NCBI GenBank assembly: GCA_019096155.1
Contig: JAHCVI010000003.1
Location: 2,046,001 to 2,110,000, forward strand
Length of the DNA: 64,000 nt
DNA from: Staphylotrichum longicolle
Taxonomy: Eukaryota; Ascomycota; Sordariomycetes; Sordariales; Chaetomiaceae
Reading direction: 5' to 3'
Part shown: positions 1 to 10,697 of the stretch, piece after piece
Layout of the letters: every line of letters begins with the position of its first letter
Position numbering within the stretch: the first letter of the stretch is position 1
Made by a program: the position numbers and the translations under genes
Notes under the pieces: model-generated
Database searches by the model: none
What the model saw: only the letters and a program-made list of their open reading frames with translations
Told to the model about the DNA's origin: nothing

Positions 1-1
1 C

Positions 2-508
2 ATGGCGCGGCGCACGTCCCACACCAACCTCCGCGTGCCGACGGACGAGGACGCGTTCTTCGACAACGACGGCGACGAAAGGGAGGAGCCAGACAGCCAT
101 CCCCTCGCGGCCAAGCGGGCGCCCCTCACCGTGCCCATGGTCGCGGAGCGTCTATCCATAGAGAAGGACGAAGAAGCGAACGGCGAGGCGGCGGAGCACG
201 AGGACCTGGTCGCCCGCACGAGGCGGAGCATGGTCGGGTTCGAGGCGGCGCGGCAGAAGGCGCAGCTGGACAGGCGGCGGTCGCTGCGGAAGGGGAAGCA
301 GGGGCCGAGCCCGTCCACACCGGCGGCGGCGGCGGGTAAGACCAGTTACTTCCCTGCGGTGGACGAGGAGGAGGGGAACACGACGGTGTTGGCGGAGGAG
401 CTGATGAATGGCGATCATCGGGATGATTACGAGGCTATTTTTATGAGTCGGCCAAAGTTGAAGACGAGTCCGATAGGGACGCCGGTGAGGGAACTCTGGG
501 GGGAATGA
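2..508 (+). CDS. C-terminal part of an unplaced protein (possible HAUS6/augmin-like subunit)
   Basis: An open frame runs from the left edge to a TGA at 506-508. The ATG at position 2 is probably internal, because the gene appears cut by the window edge. The 168 visible residues are hydrophilic and probably disordered: an acidic start, a basic Arg/Lys/Gln-rich stretch near residues 75-100 (motif RRSMVGFEAARQKAQLDRRR) that could form a coiled coil, an Ala run, and a tail ending near SRPKLKTSPIGTPVRELWG. The tail style reminds me of fungal HAUS augmin-like complex subunit 6 proteins, but this is recollection and not demonstrated by a domain. It converges on the bS21m gene with about 230 bases between the stops. 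That it is a coding end is fairly sure; its identity is weak. Confidence 0.55.
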   Translation: MARRTSHTNLRVPTDEDAFFDNDGDEREEPDSHPLAAKRAPLTVPMVAERLSIEKDEEANGEAAEHEDLVARTRRSMVGFEAARQKAQLDRRRSLRKGKQGPSPSTPAAAAGKTSYFPAVDEEEGNTTVLAEELMNGDHRDDYEAIFMSRPKLKTSPIGTPVRELWGE

Positions 509-741
509 GATACGAGGGCATGAAGGGAATGTCATGGGATACGTTGGGTCCTGGTCAGACGACCATCCCAGGGGTAATGATTCTGAGAGACAGTCTATTT
601 TCTGTCAAGAACAAAGTATAAGTACAGATGACCATGAGCAGACCACATCTAGCACTATGGTAGCTATAGGTCTTTTTTGGGGCCCATTTCTGCTGCCACC
701 AGTCTTTCCCGATCTATCTTACCCTCATGCATCCACTGCCC

Positions 742-1509
742 CTACCACCCCTGCGCCTTCAACTCGTACACCCTCTCCAAGCAACCCCGGAACCCCTGCT
801 TAAACCGCCTCTGCCACCGCTCGCGCTTCTCCCGCTTGCGCTTCAGCGCGGGGCGCTCGTGAAACCTCTGGCGCGAGAAGTCTATCTTCATCCTGTTCCG
901 CGTCACCAGCTTGCCGAGCAGGGCGAAGCCGCGCGCCAGGTCCACGTTGTTCTTGAGCTGCACGGTGCGGCCGGTCGACGGGCGCAGGCGCATCTCGGGC
1001 TCCGCCGGCCCGTAGTTCCTCGACAGGAACTCGTCGGCGTTCCAGCTGGCCAGGCCCGAGGTCGCCTGCTCCATGTCGGAGGTGATCTGCGAGAAGAGGT
1101 CCTGGCTCGGGGACGTGCCGGTCGGGGCCCGGCCGGTGAGGGTCGTACCGCGGGAGGGGTGGCTCTGGGCTGCGGCCCAGCTCCGGGTCTTGGTGGTTTT
1201 TGACGGGTCGAGAACATTGGGCTTGGGCACGAAGGGTGGCCGTGGGGGCGCCGTCCCGGAGGCTCCCTCCCGGGTCGAGGCTTGGACTTGGGCCATGCGA
1301 TACAGCGGGGACTGGGCGAAGGGCGGGGTTTGTTGCTGCTGCTGGGCGGGAGCGGCGGCCGCCGCTTCGAGCTCCTTTTTGTTGTTTGTGGTGAAACGGC
1401 ACTGTTGAAGGAGAATGGCTGACGGGGCCTGCCGTGCGCTGGCGAGCGATGGCCTCGTTGCTGCCGCTGCCGTGCGGCAGAGCGAGTGGGCGACCTGGCG
1501 GAACTCCAT
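742..1509 (-). CDS. MRP21: Mitochondrial small-ribosomal-subunit protein bS21m (MRP21)
   Basis: A single-exon gene of 255 aa. The start at 1509 (MEFRQVAHSL) is preferred over an in-frame ATG 11 codons upstream, because it gives a typical Arg/Ala/Ser-rich mitochondrial presequence (about residues 1-45). A Gln/Ala/Pro-rich linker follows. The S21 core is in the last 80 residues: a strand-like RTVQLKNNVDLARGFALLGK, then a very basic helix with RPALKRKREKRERWQRRF. Bacterial S21 is about 70 aa; fungal mitochondrial forms carry a long N-terminal extension as here. The role is structural, in the mitochondrial 30S-like subunit. It is divergent from the SNU71-like gene, so the 700-bp gap between them probably holds both promoters. 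Confidence 0.85.
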   Translation of the reverse strand: MEFRQVAHSLCRTAAAATRPSLASARQAPSAILLQQCRFTTNNKKELEAAAAAPAQQQQQTPPFAQSPLYRMAQVQASTREGASGTAPPRPPFVPKPNVLDPSKTTKTRSWAAAQSHPSRGTTLTGRAPTGTSPSQDLFSQITSDMEQATSGLASWNADEFLSRNYGPAEPEMRLRPSTGRTVQLKNNVDLARGFALLGKLVTRNRMKIDFSRQRFHERPALKRKREKRERWQRRFKQGFRGCLERVYELKAQGW

Positions 1510-2209
1510 GATGCTGTCGGGCGGAATGGCTGCTATTAGCAATCGCGACGAGACTAAGGCAGCTCAGCGAGACGGATGGGCGGCGTACTCAATGGGTCAT
1601 GGATGGGCCTCCCCTGGACTTGATTGACACCGTCCACTCCGTGCAACAGTCGAGTCGTGATTTTCTGAAGCCGCGCTTTCAAGTTCGGCTGCGCTAGCAC
1701 GAATGGAGCCGCAGGGGCCAGGCTTGGCAGTCCGGGGTTGGAGCGGCAAATCTATGGCTCCGCTCCGACTTTGCCCGTGTCGGGTGCTCACTGAGTGTCT
1801 GGAAGCAATGTTTGTCCAACACTGTCATGAAACTGAAGAATTCCTGTCAAGATTTCATAGCATGCCGTTCGAGATGGTATAATCCGCTCGCTGCTTCTCC
1901 TTGCCTTTGCAGGTTGCAAACCCATGCTTGAAGTAGGTAAACGCAAAGTCAGGTCACGTGGTGATAAGTTCCACTAAGAGCAATCTTGCATGCCGGCGTT
2001 GCATCCAGCAGATGGACCGTGCACCCCAATCAGTGATCCAATCCTGTGAACTTTTGCTTGTTGCGATCGCGACAGTTCGCCATCTTCGACCCAGCGTCCA
2101 CATCAGCAGCAAGACCACAATTAGAGGAGACCTCGATTCAGGCAGTGCATTCATTTGGCAACGCACACGTCTAGCAGCAGCTTCCCCTCGCCACATCGCT
2201 GCCGCCGTC
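1510..2209. promoter_or_regulatory. Divergent intergenic region between MRP21 and the SNU71-like gene
   Basis: About 700 bases separate the two start codons, which point away from each other, so this must contain both promoters. I see no TATA box at a credible distance for either gene and no long repeat, as expected for housekeeping fungal promoters. Confidence 0.5.
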
Positions 2210-4622
2210 ATGGCGTACAATCCCTATGGAGGTCGGTCCAGCCTTGCCCTTTTCTCCTGCAGCCTTGCCCAGCGTATGTTGTTGGTGGTTTTAGGACTAA
2301 CATGTCGCTGCTTTAGTGCCTCCTTACGGAGCGCCTCCGGCATACTCATCATATCCGGGCGCATCGCATGCCCCGGGCATGGCTCCGCCGCCAGGCTTAG
2401 GTATGTCACACGCCGTTCTGATCTCTGCTGCTGCCGGCCGGCTAACGCAGCTCCCTTCAGGTCCCCCTCCAGGCATGTCCTCTGCCCCTGGAATGGCACC
2501 GCCTCCCGGTGTCCAGCAGTCCAATAATCCCAACCAAGCTAATCGACCAAGCGGCCTACCTGCGTCCTTCCAGCCGCCGCCGAACTTGCCCAACATCAAC
2601 TTTAATGCCCCCGTGATTCGTCTCGGCGCCAGCATGCCCCAAGCGAAACCTGGCTCATCCCTGATTGGCGACCGGAAAGACTCGCACACGCCCACCTCTG
2701 GCCGGCCGGGGCTGGGCTCAGACCGTGGCATGGACCAAGCACGCGCTCAGATGCGGGAGAACATGCAGTCTTTGGTTCCTCCCACCACAGAGGAGCGCCT
2801 GCGGACAATCTTCGTACACAAGATTCCTGACGGCGTCGGCGGCGAGGAACGGGTCCAGAAGCTGCTCAACACGGTCGGGAGGCTGCGCCGCTGGGATTCG
2901 GGACAATCGCACTTGTCAGACCACAAGGGAGCCCTGTTTGGGTTCGCACAGTACGAAGACCCCGAATCGCTAGCTGCTGCAGTCGAGTTACTCAAAGACA
3001 TCGAGGTACCCGTGAAGAAGCAATCCCCGATCGAGAATCCGCCTGCCGACGACGATGACAAGTTCGAGGGTATCGAGAAGGAAACGCTGAAAGTCGAGGT
3101 CGACCCGAGCACGGTCAAGTACCTGGAGTCGTGGAAGGAGAGCAGGGCCGACGATTCAGCCGTCGAGGCGAGGTTGAGCGAAGCGAGGTTTGCCCTAAAG
3201 CAGTTCATCCGCGATCTTTTCTACCCACGTGTGTCCAGCGGCCGAGACGTGGATGGGGACACGACCATGGGCAATGGGACGAATGGTCTGGGGGACAACG
3301 TTGAGGTGATTAACATTCCTTTGGCCCCAGAAGACGAGCTGGCGGACATTCCCGCCGAAATGCGCGCGACGGTCGCTGCTGAGATCGCAGCCTTCAGAGA
3401 TAGGAGCAACCGGAGGGATCTCGAGCGCCTTCGCCAAGAGGAGGAGTTTGAGGAGATGGAGCGCCAACGGAATGGCGCGCCCCGCAAGTCGCGGCTGGAT
3501 TCGCCCCCGCCGAACAGCTCCAACACGGTTCCTTTGGGACCTCGCGGTGTTCCAAACGCGCCCTCCGGTCCTCGGGGTCAAAATCGGGGTCCCGAGTTTG
3601 TCAATGGCGGCACCACAAATGGCCAGCAGTTCCGGGACGAGGACGATACGGACGCAGACGACGACGAGCTGTACGGGAGGGAGCTGGCGAAACAGCGGGC
3701 AGAAGACGAGAAACTCTACTTGGAGGCGGAGCGTAAGTGGGCCAACCGCGAGCGTCAGCGCACAGCAGCACTGGAGAGAGAACGGGATCGCGAGAGGGCA
3801 GATACGGACGGCTTTGCGAGGAGGCGAGACGAGCAGCTCGAAAGGGACAAGAACTGGGACGACGACCGCGAGGCATCACGGAAGGGCCACCTCTACTACC
3901 GCGACCACGGCCAATGGATTCGCGAACGGACGGCGTTCCGGGCGGCGGAAGCGGCACGCGACGAGATGGACCGGCGCGCCGAAGAGGACGAGCTCCGCCG
4001 GGCCGAGGTCGAGATGGAACACGCCCGAGACATGGCCGACTCGTTCCTGGAGCGGCAGGCCGAAGAGATGGAGAGGCAGCCGGCAGCTCCGGCGGCGCCA
4101 CAGCGCGTCACAATCTCGTTCGGTGCGGCGGCTCAAAAGGCGGCGCAGCGCACAGCGGCCACACGGCGCACCGTGGCCGAAGTCGAAGGCCTTCTGGACG
4201 ACGAGGAGCAAGACCAGACCGCCAAGAGGCAGCTCATTCCCATCAAGTTCGAACCCATCACCGACACCAAGGCCATGTCCGAGGAGGATATCCAGAATGC
4301 CGTCCGCGCTCTCGCCCACGAGATCCCGGTCGACAGGGACGGGCTGTGGGCATGGGACGTCAAGTGGGACTACCTGGAGGAGTCGGTCATCCGGGAGAAG
4401 CTGCGGCCGTTTGTTGAGAAGAAGGTGGTCGAGTATCTGGGCGTGCAGGAGCAGTTCCTTGTGGATGTGGTCGAGGAACACCTGCGCAAGCATCAGAAGC
4501 CGGCCGAGCTGGTGGAGACGTTGAGCGAGGCGCTGGACGAGGACGCCGAGGACATGGTCAAGAAGCTGTGGCGCATGGTCATCTTCTTTACCGAGAGCGA
4601 GAAGCGCGGTTTACCAGCCTGA
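2210..4622 (+). CDS. SNU71: U1 snRNP-associated splicing factor, SNU71/RBM25-like, RRM + PWI
   Basis: Model: exons 2210-2231, 2317-2400 and 2461-4622, giving 755 aa. The second intron (GTATGT donor, GCTAACG branch, CAG acceptor) is exactly 60 nt with no stop, so it looks like coding sequence in a naive reading. A proline/glycine-rich N-terminus (MAYNPYGV...) is followed by an RRM-like fold around residues 146-220 (RTIFVHKIP, then FGFAQYEDPESLAAAVELL), a long Glu/Arg-rich charged region (about 320-620) that is probably helical, and a PWI domain over the last 110 residues (WAWDVKWDYLEESVIREKL, then FLVDVVEEHLRKH). This order matches human RBM25 and yeast Snu71, which work at the 5' splice site with U1 snRNP in the nucleus. 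Exon 1 has a second donor (GTATGT at 2274) 42 nt downstream that also keeps frame, so the first intron boundary is uncertain. Confidence 0.85.
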
Positions 4623-5647
4623 AGGGCTTGTTAGGAGTTGGCTAGTGGATTAATCAATCTGTGTATGTTCAAAGGAGTTCTGCTGCCACAGCTTGTTGGG
4701 TTCTGTTTTTGTGTACCAAGTATCGACCGCAGTGGCAAATGACGACAACCCGGCAGCATTTGGGCCAGACCACGCCCGTCTGCAGCACTTATAGGTACAA
4801 TTCAATCTGGACAACATGGACTCCATATTGTTTCTGAAACGGAGAAGCCAATCTGAATAGGTTTGCCGCTGTTTTGACTTGACCACTGGGCTGAGGCGCT
4901 TCCAGCGGGCCGACGCCTAGATGAGGTCAACTTCCCTAATCAAGGCACAGAGCAAATCCCGACAGCACAACATAGTGACCATTTTACCCATAGAATTTCC
5001 GTGTCTGCTCAGAGCTCTCCAGAACTGGTAGTTATGAGGACAACAAACTGCACCCTTTGAACAACGACCAAGACCAGAAGCTGTCGCTTTTTCCAGGAGG
5101 GCGACAACGCAACTCGGAACTAGGGGGCTCACTCTTTCTCTTTTTTTCGGGGTCAATCGCTGACTTAGTAGACCCAAGGGGCTGTTCAAGAGGCCTAGCA
5201 ATCTGTTCTCCCCGACGATCGCCTCGCCGACTGACGCACTGAGAGCTTTCTCAGATCACAACTTCTCCCTTTGAACCATGCCATATGTTCCCCGCGGGCG
5301 GGAATGTAAGTGAGTTCACATCATCAAGCGATGCTAAATGCCCGGTTCTTATTTGTTCAGATACTTGAGAGACCCTATCTAGTTTGGAGCAGGCATCAAG
5401 TGTCGGAATGAGAAAAGAAGAAGACCGCGTTGTGATAGAGGCATGAGTCTCAAGCCGATTCCTGAGCTGAGTCGAATTTTAGCTCCCTGAATACCTGGAA
5501 CAAAAGCACAAGATGCAGAAAAAAGTTCATGCTCCGAGATTTGTGCAGGACTCTGTGAAGGTGGCAGCAGTTTGTCCCCCTGGTAGAAGATATCTTGGAG
5601 AATCAAAGACATCGTGACCAGATACTCTGACTGTCGAGTGTCACAGC
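4623..5647. other. Convergent intergenic region, nothing recognised
   Basis: About 1 kb between the stop codons of the SNU71-like gene and the amidase. Short open frames here lack ATG context, introns and family motifs. It presumably holds the two 3' UTRs and terminators. Confidence 0.5.
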
Positions 5648-7779
5648 TCAGTGGCGGATAATCTCATCCAGGGGCGGTGGTTGGCGCTTGGGGAACGTAG
5701 CTTCCCAAGCGCTTTGGGCCTGGATCAGAAGTGCCTCCTGGTGCGCCTTCGCAATGATCTGCATCCCGAATGGCCGTCCATTGAAGTCCAGGTAGCCCAG
5801 GGGCAGAGAGGCAACTGGGTAGCCTGTGCCGTCCTTGTCAGCATGTTTCTGCGCGCGGGTTCGAGCTTGCTGTTAGTACTAACCAGCTGTTCCGGAAATG
5901 GAAAACAGGGGACCATCCCCAGGACCCAGGATAATGTCAACGTCATTCTCCTCGAGAACCTTATCGATACCCCGTCTGCCACAGCGGTCGCGGGCAAAGT
6001 CGAGCAGGGCGTGGTACTCCTCGTCAGACATCTTGGCGTTCAGTGCCCTGATAAGGCCGGCCTGGTTGTCTGCGCCTAGAAGAAGCTGTTAGCATGATGA
6101 GGATCACTGTGTTTTGTTTAGACACATACTAGCTGGGAGCTCTTGCTCCGCGTGGTCCTCATTGAACTTGATGAGCTCCTCCAGGGTCCGCACCTTGGCG
6201 CCTTCGACGCTCGCGAAGTATTCTTCGAGGAGAATCTTCATCCTTGCGACTGAATGTCGGTCAGCTACCTAGTCGCTGGGATCTTGGGTGTAGTGTGGGA
6301 AAGTGGGGTCTCACAGAAAGCGTCGTTGATGTCCTTCTTCCCGCACTCTGTGGCCTCGTCTGGTGACAAGAGTGTGACAGGTTTCACGACCTTGACGACA
6401 GTCGCAAGCTTCTCGTGCGCTGCCTTCCACTCACGCGCCTGGAAACAGCTGTTACTCGCTTGAGACTAGGACACAGTGGTGAGGGAGAAACTGACCATCT
6501 GATCTGATGCCTCCTTCTCATACTTGACGATCTTGTGTGGGAACAGCCATTGTTCAGGCTCGACGAAGCCGATCCGGATATCGCCCCACTCCCCGGTGAC
6601 GGCGCTCTGGTAACCGCCCTCTGGGATTGTTGTCTTGCTTGGGTCGACAATCGCGTCAAGGACGATGGCTAGGTCAAGGACCGACTTTGCCATAGGCCCA
6701 GCCATGTCTGCCTCCGGTGTGACGGGGATGATTCCAGCCTGTGAAACAATCTTGAGCGTGGGCTTGATGGTGTATAGGGCGGATCTGTCGCTCGGCATGA
6801 TGAGTGAGCCTATGGTCTCTGTTCCGATCGAGACTGGAGAGAATCCCGCTGCAACAGACACAGCGGAGCCGGAGGAAGAGCCTCCTGGGTTCTGTGAGGC
6901 TATTAGCATACTGTCTGTACTGCAGGTTCATCAATAATTACGCTGTGGCCGCCACCAGAGTCGTCGTCCCGGAACCCGCCCCTGACGTATGCGGATTGAG
7001 TTTGACCCCCTACAGCAGACCATCCCGAGTCCGCAAAATCAGACCTGTACCATGCCCATTCCTGAAAGTAAGTATTAGCAATGAGGTTAAAAGACACGTA
7101 AAACGCAGTAAGAGGTGGAAAGCAGTTCCACGAGCCCACTCGCTATCCAGTTAGGGGAGCGGAACAATGCGCCCAATGAGTGGGGCCATGGTCTTTATTA
7201 CGGGACTGGAACATGGCCTTGAACTGGAAGGAGCCAAGATCACATACCGACAAGTTGGCTTTGCCGAGAATGATTGCGCCGGCAGCGATAAGCTTCGGAA
7301 CAAAAGGAGATGATCAGTGATTGTGTGGAACCAGAAGGAGGGCGCGCTCTGGCCAACCTACACGTTCGATCACGGCGGCATTCTTCTTCGGCTTTGAGCC
7401 GACAAGAGCAAGACTCCCACATGTTGTCGGCAAGCCAAGCTCAGGGTGTGTGTCAATGTTGTCCTGGATAAGGTAAGGTAATAACGTGATTAGCGGCCAG
7501 CTACAAGCATGTCAATGGGGCGCGTACTTTTATGAGGATTGGGATGCCGTGCAGAGGCCCGCGGACCTGTCCGTTGGAGCGCTCGTCGTCAAGTTCGGCG
7601 GCGGCTTTAGCCAAGAGTTCCTCAGGCGCAACGGCAATGACGGCTTTGAGGTAGCCGTTGTTCTTGGCAATCTGGTCCGTATAGAGGGTCACGAGCTGCT
7701 TGCTTGTAACAGAGCTGTTGGAAAGTCTGGCTTGCAGCTCAGAGATTGTTGCGGTCAAGAGGTTGATACTTCCCGCCAT
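5648..7779 (-). CDS. Amidase-signature family hydrolase, nine exons
   Basis: The start is 7779 (MAGSINLLTA) and the stop is at 5648-5650. Introns, by plus coordinates, are 7464-7527, 7293-7361, 7062-7247, 6892-6941, 6439-6495, 6250-6314, 6076-6129 and 5824-5883. Joined exons give 508 aa with consistent phases throughout. Family marks are HGIPILIK ending at residue 84 (catalytic Lys region), the signature NPGGSSSGSA at about 174-183 (Ser-cis-Ser region), GTETIGSLIMPS downstream (nucleophile loop), and a C-terminal GYPVASLPLGYLDFNGRPFG typical of fungal amidases. It hydrolyses an amide bond, but the substrate cannot be read from sequence. There is no signal peptide, so it is probably cytosolic. 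It is divergent from the FAD gene at 8486 across 700 bases. The last intron starts with GTTAGTACTAAC, where donor and a branch-like motif overlap. Confidence 0.88.
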
Positions 7780-8485
7780 GTTGGAATGCGAATGCGATGA
7801 GAGGACGGTCTGCTGTCCACGAGCCGAAGCACTCCCAGATAACAGGGTCGAAAACCGCGAAAAGAAGATTGACAGGCGCCTGAACCGCATTTGGCTGACG
7901 CGCTGCTAGAATGGAGTGCGGCAGATGGCGCGGGACGATGCAGCGCCGGGGCGAGAGAGTTGAAGAGGGAGGTGGTGGAACGAGGCAGGGAATGTTGACC
8001 GGTGAGGCCCCCAGGGCTGTGAAGAGTGGGTCCCTCGGACCTGCCTTCTTGTGCTCCCTGCGCTGGTCGATTATTAGGCATCTTCCCTCGGGCTGTCGGG
8101 CATCCAGAAACGGTTGTCAAACCCTGTGACGTGGCGCCCGATCACAGATCCCGCCGAGCGTTTGGCCCTGTGCAGCGTCCTTGGCTCAGGAAGTTGCAGC
8201 CAGAGCCACCCCCGCATTCGTTTCCATGTACCCAGAGGTACAGTACCTCGCCCGAAGCATTTCCACACTTGGCCTGACATCGCCAGTGGTATTTTTCAAA
8301 GAACCACCTACCAGGTGTGAGGCGTCTTCCAGGAGGCGGCAAGAAGCTGATTTTGCTTGAAAGGTAGGCAGCCGCCATGCCCAGATTCAGTCTCATTGCA
8401 ACTCCCTCCAGAAGTTCCGCCGGTGCCATTTTCGTAACGCCTGCCCCTACGCGTAGCAATTCCACGCGCGTCACATCAGACGACG
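7780..8485. promoter_or_regulatory. Divergent intergenic region between amidase and FAD-enzyme genes
   Basis: About 700 bases between two start codons facing away from each other, so it holds both promoters. No convincing TATA box or palindromic operator was identified by eye. Confidence 0.45.
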
Positions 8486-10462
8486 ATGAGCCTGCCGTTG
8501 CTCTCAGTTGCCATTTGCGGCGGGGGAGCATGTGGCTTAGCTGTTCTTGTCCACCTCCTGCGCGAGAACAAGGAGGCGAGACGGATCAGCCATGTCTACC
8601 TCTACGAGACGCGACCTCTTTTTGGGCCTGGTCTAGCATACTCCGAGACCTCAGCGACTGCCACTTTAAACATGGCAGCCGAGACGATGGGGCTTTTTGA
8701 CGGCGACGCGCTACATTTCAACCGCTGGCTGGCATCCCATCATCCGCAGTTGCGGGGCGTCCGATACCCGCCGCGGCATATCTATGGCGCGTACCTCTCT
8801 TTGCTCTTCGAGAACGCTCGAGGTGATGCCGCAGCGCAAGGGGTTCATCAAGAAGTCATCCACAGAGAGGTCACCAGCATATCTCACTCAAATGGGCAGT
8901 TTACGCTCCTGGATGCCCACGGGCCAACTCTGACCGTGGATCGGGTGGTGTTCGCCGTCGGGAACTTCGCAGCTTGCACCCAGCCGCATCTCTCCAACCA
9001 TCCCAACTACCTAGGCAACCCATGGCCTCTGCACCGCTTGGATGATTTTCCTCCCACCTCCTCCGTCTGCATTGTGGGAACAAGACTCAGCGGCATCGAC
9101 GCCGCCCTGCATCTCGCGGCAAACAAACACACTGGTCCCATTTATCTCGTCTCAAGGGGAGGGCGACTCCCGACCGTGCAAGGGCGTCGAGCAGCACGGC
9201 CATATCAGAATCGCTATGCTCTTTATGTATTGGCCAGGGACCTCGAGGAGCTGCCCCAACCTCTGTCCATCCAGCGTTTGTCGGACAGGCTCAAGCCTTT
9301 CCTGGAGCAGCTGGGGGTGCAGGACTGGCAGGCCTTCCTGCAGAAAAAGGACCCGCTAGAGCAGTTGTCGCACGGCGTCCGGGCCGCCGAGCGGGATCTG
9401 GCTCATTGGAGGTTGCTTTCGGACTCTGCCGCTCCGATCTTTGAGAGGTACTGGCGCTGTCTTGAAACGAAAGACCAGGTAGAGTTCATGCGAGAGTGGA
9501 ACAGCATCTGGTACGCGTTCGTTCACGCCATGCCGTACGACACCGCGCTCCAGCTGCAGAAAGTACTCCGGGAGGGAAAGGTGAAGGTGCTGGAGTTTAC
9601 CAGCATTCACGAGACGAAGACTGGGTTCGAAATCTCGACAGCGGAACAGCAGCTCCACGCTGACTACCTTGTTGAAGCCACCGGGTTCGAGGTGGATATC
9701 TCAAAGATCCGGTCTTCGTTACTGGATTCCTCGATTCTATCGGGCCTCTTTCATCAACACAGCTTGGGAGGGCTCACTGTGGATCAATATACCTTGGAGT
9801 CCACCGCAACCGAGGGTATTTATGCCATCGGTTCCTTGACCACCGGCGTGCATTTCTACACTAACGGTATCGACCAAAACGTTGCACATGCATCGCGTAT
9901 CGCCCGACACCTCGTCGGCAAGCGTGTCCATCCTCCGGCCCACGTCGCTCTCATCATTCCTGGGAACTCGGTGCTCTGGGCGAGCTTCCTCACTCTCGTC
10001 GTGCCAGCCATGATGGAGAAGCTTCTGATTCCATTCATCTATCTAGCACCCGATCCCAAGGTGCCGGGAGTGAGTTCTCAGGAAGAGTTGGCGGTGGAAG
10101 GCCTTGGTGCTGGGGAGAGGCTTGACTCGGGAATCCGAAGCGTGGCGGAAGAGCACGGCGTTCTCGTGTGGTCTCTGCGATGTCTCGACCAATCGGCGTT
10201 TGATGTAATGAGACAGCACCATATCGACGTAGGTGTGCAGTTTGCCAAGGTGAGTCAACCACAAGAAATTGAACCTGTCGTCCAGGGTCAAGTCATTTCC
10301 AAGGATCCTCTGGCGATTCTGTTTCGTGGCGTAGATAGGTTATTGGAGGGAAACTCCAGACGAAGGACTGATGACCGAGAGGAGATAAAGAATAAGGAGT
10401 ATGAGCAAAAGGTTTCGAGGATCGTATTGGATGCCCTGGGAAGGTATCCGGAGACTAGGTAG
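8486..10462 (+). CDS. YdhS/HI0933-like FAD/NAD(P)-binding oxidoreductase with C-terminal extension
   Basis: One exon from ATG 8486 to TAG at 10460-10462, 658 aa. The N-terminus has a Rossmann dinucleotide loop (LSVAICGGGACGLAVLVHLL, about residues 5-24) followed by a FGPGLAYSE element and a long FAD-binding region. YAIGSLTTGVHFYTNGIDQN near 450-470 resembles the closing FAD motif of these flavoproteins. This fits the FAD_NAD(P)-binding family represented by bacterial YdhS. Residues from about 480 on do not look like that fold. A possible 54-nt in-frame intron (10250-10303, donor GTGAGT, acceptor AAG, weak branch) lies in this part and would remove 18 residues. The reaction is unknown. It stands just upstream of two CmcJ/NvfI oxygenases on the same strand, which suggests an oxidative pathway. 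Confidence 0.75.
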   Translation: MSLPLLSVAICGGGACGLAVLVHLLRENKEARRISHVYLYETRPLFGPGLAYSETSATATLNMAAETMGLFDGDALHFNRWLASHHPQLRGVRYPPRHIYGAYLSLLFENARGDAAAQGVHQEVIHREVTSISHSNGQFTLLDAHGPTLTVDRVVFAVGNFAACTQPHLSNHPNYLGNPWPLHRLDDFPPTSSVCIVGTRLSGIDAALHLAANKHTGPIYLVSRGGRLPTVQGRRAARPYQNRYALYVLARDLEELPQPLSIQRLSDRLKPFLEQLGVQDWQAFLQKKDPLEQLSHGVRAAERDLAHWRLLSDSAAPIFERYWRCLETKDQVEFMREWNSIWYAFVHAMPYDTALQLQKVLREGKVKVLEFTSIHETKTGFEISTAEQQLHADYLVEATGFEVDISKIRSSLLDSSILSGLFHQHSLGGLTVDQYTLESTATEGIYAIGSLTTGVHFYTNGIDQNVAHASRIARHLVGKRVHPPAHVALIIPGNSVLWASFLTLVVPAMMEKLLIPFIYLAPDPKVPGVSSQEELAVEGLGAGERLDSGIRSVAEEHGVLVWSLRCLDQSAFDVMRQHHIDVGVQFAKVSQPQEIEPVVQGQVISKDPLAILFRGVDRLLEGNSRRRTDDREEIKNKEYEQKVSRIVLDALGRYPETR

Positions 10463-10697
10463 CATCCATCATTGAGCCCATTTGCCCCATCAAGAGAGCT
10501 GTTAAACCTGCCTTTAGAGAGAATTCTTGCACGACGTGCCATTATGCTCCCAGCTGGCCTGGTGCGGGGTGTTACAGCCCAGACGAGGCTCGACCCCAAG
10601 AACTCTTTAAAGGCTACCTCCCAACCTTCTCGTGCCGTGTTCCTCCAACGCAGCGACGCTCATCGTCACTCCTTTCCCCACATGATACTCGCCCGGC

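Noticed and set aside
727..1402. Long open frames on both strands over the bS21m gene
   Set aside because: They are GC-rich shadows of the ribosomal-protein frame, with no motifs of their own.
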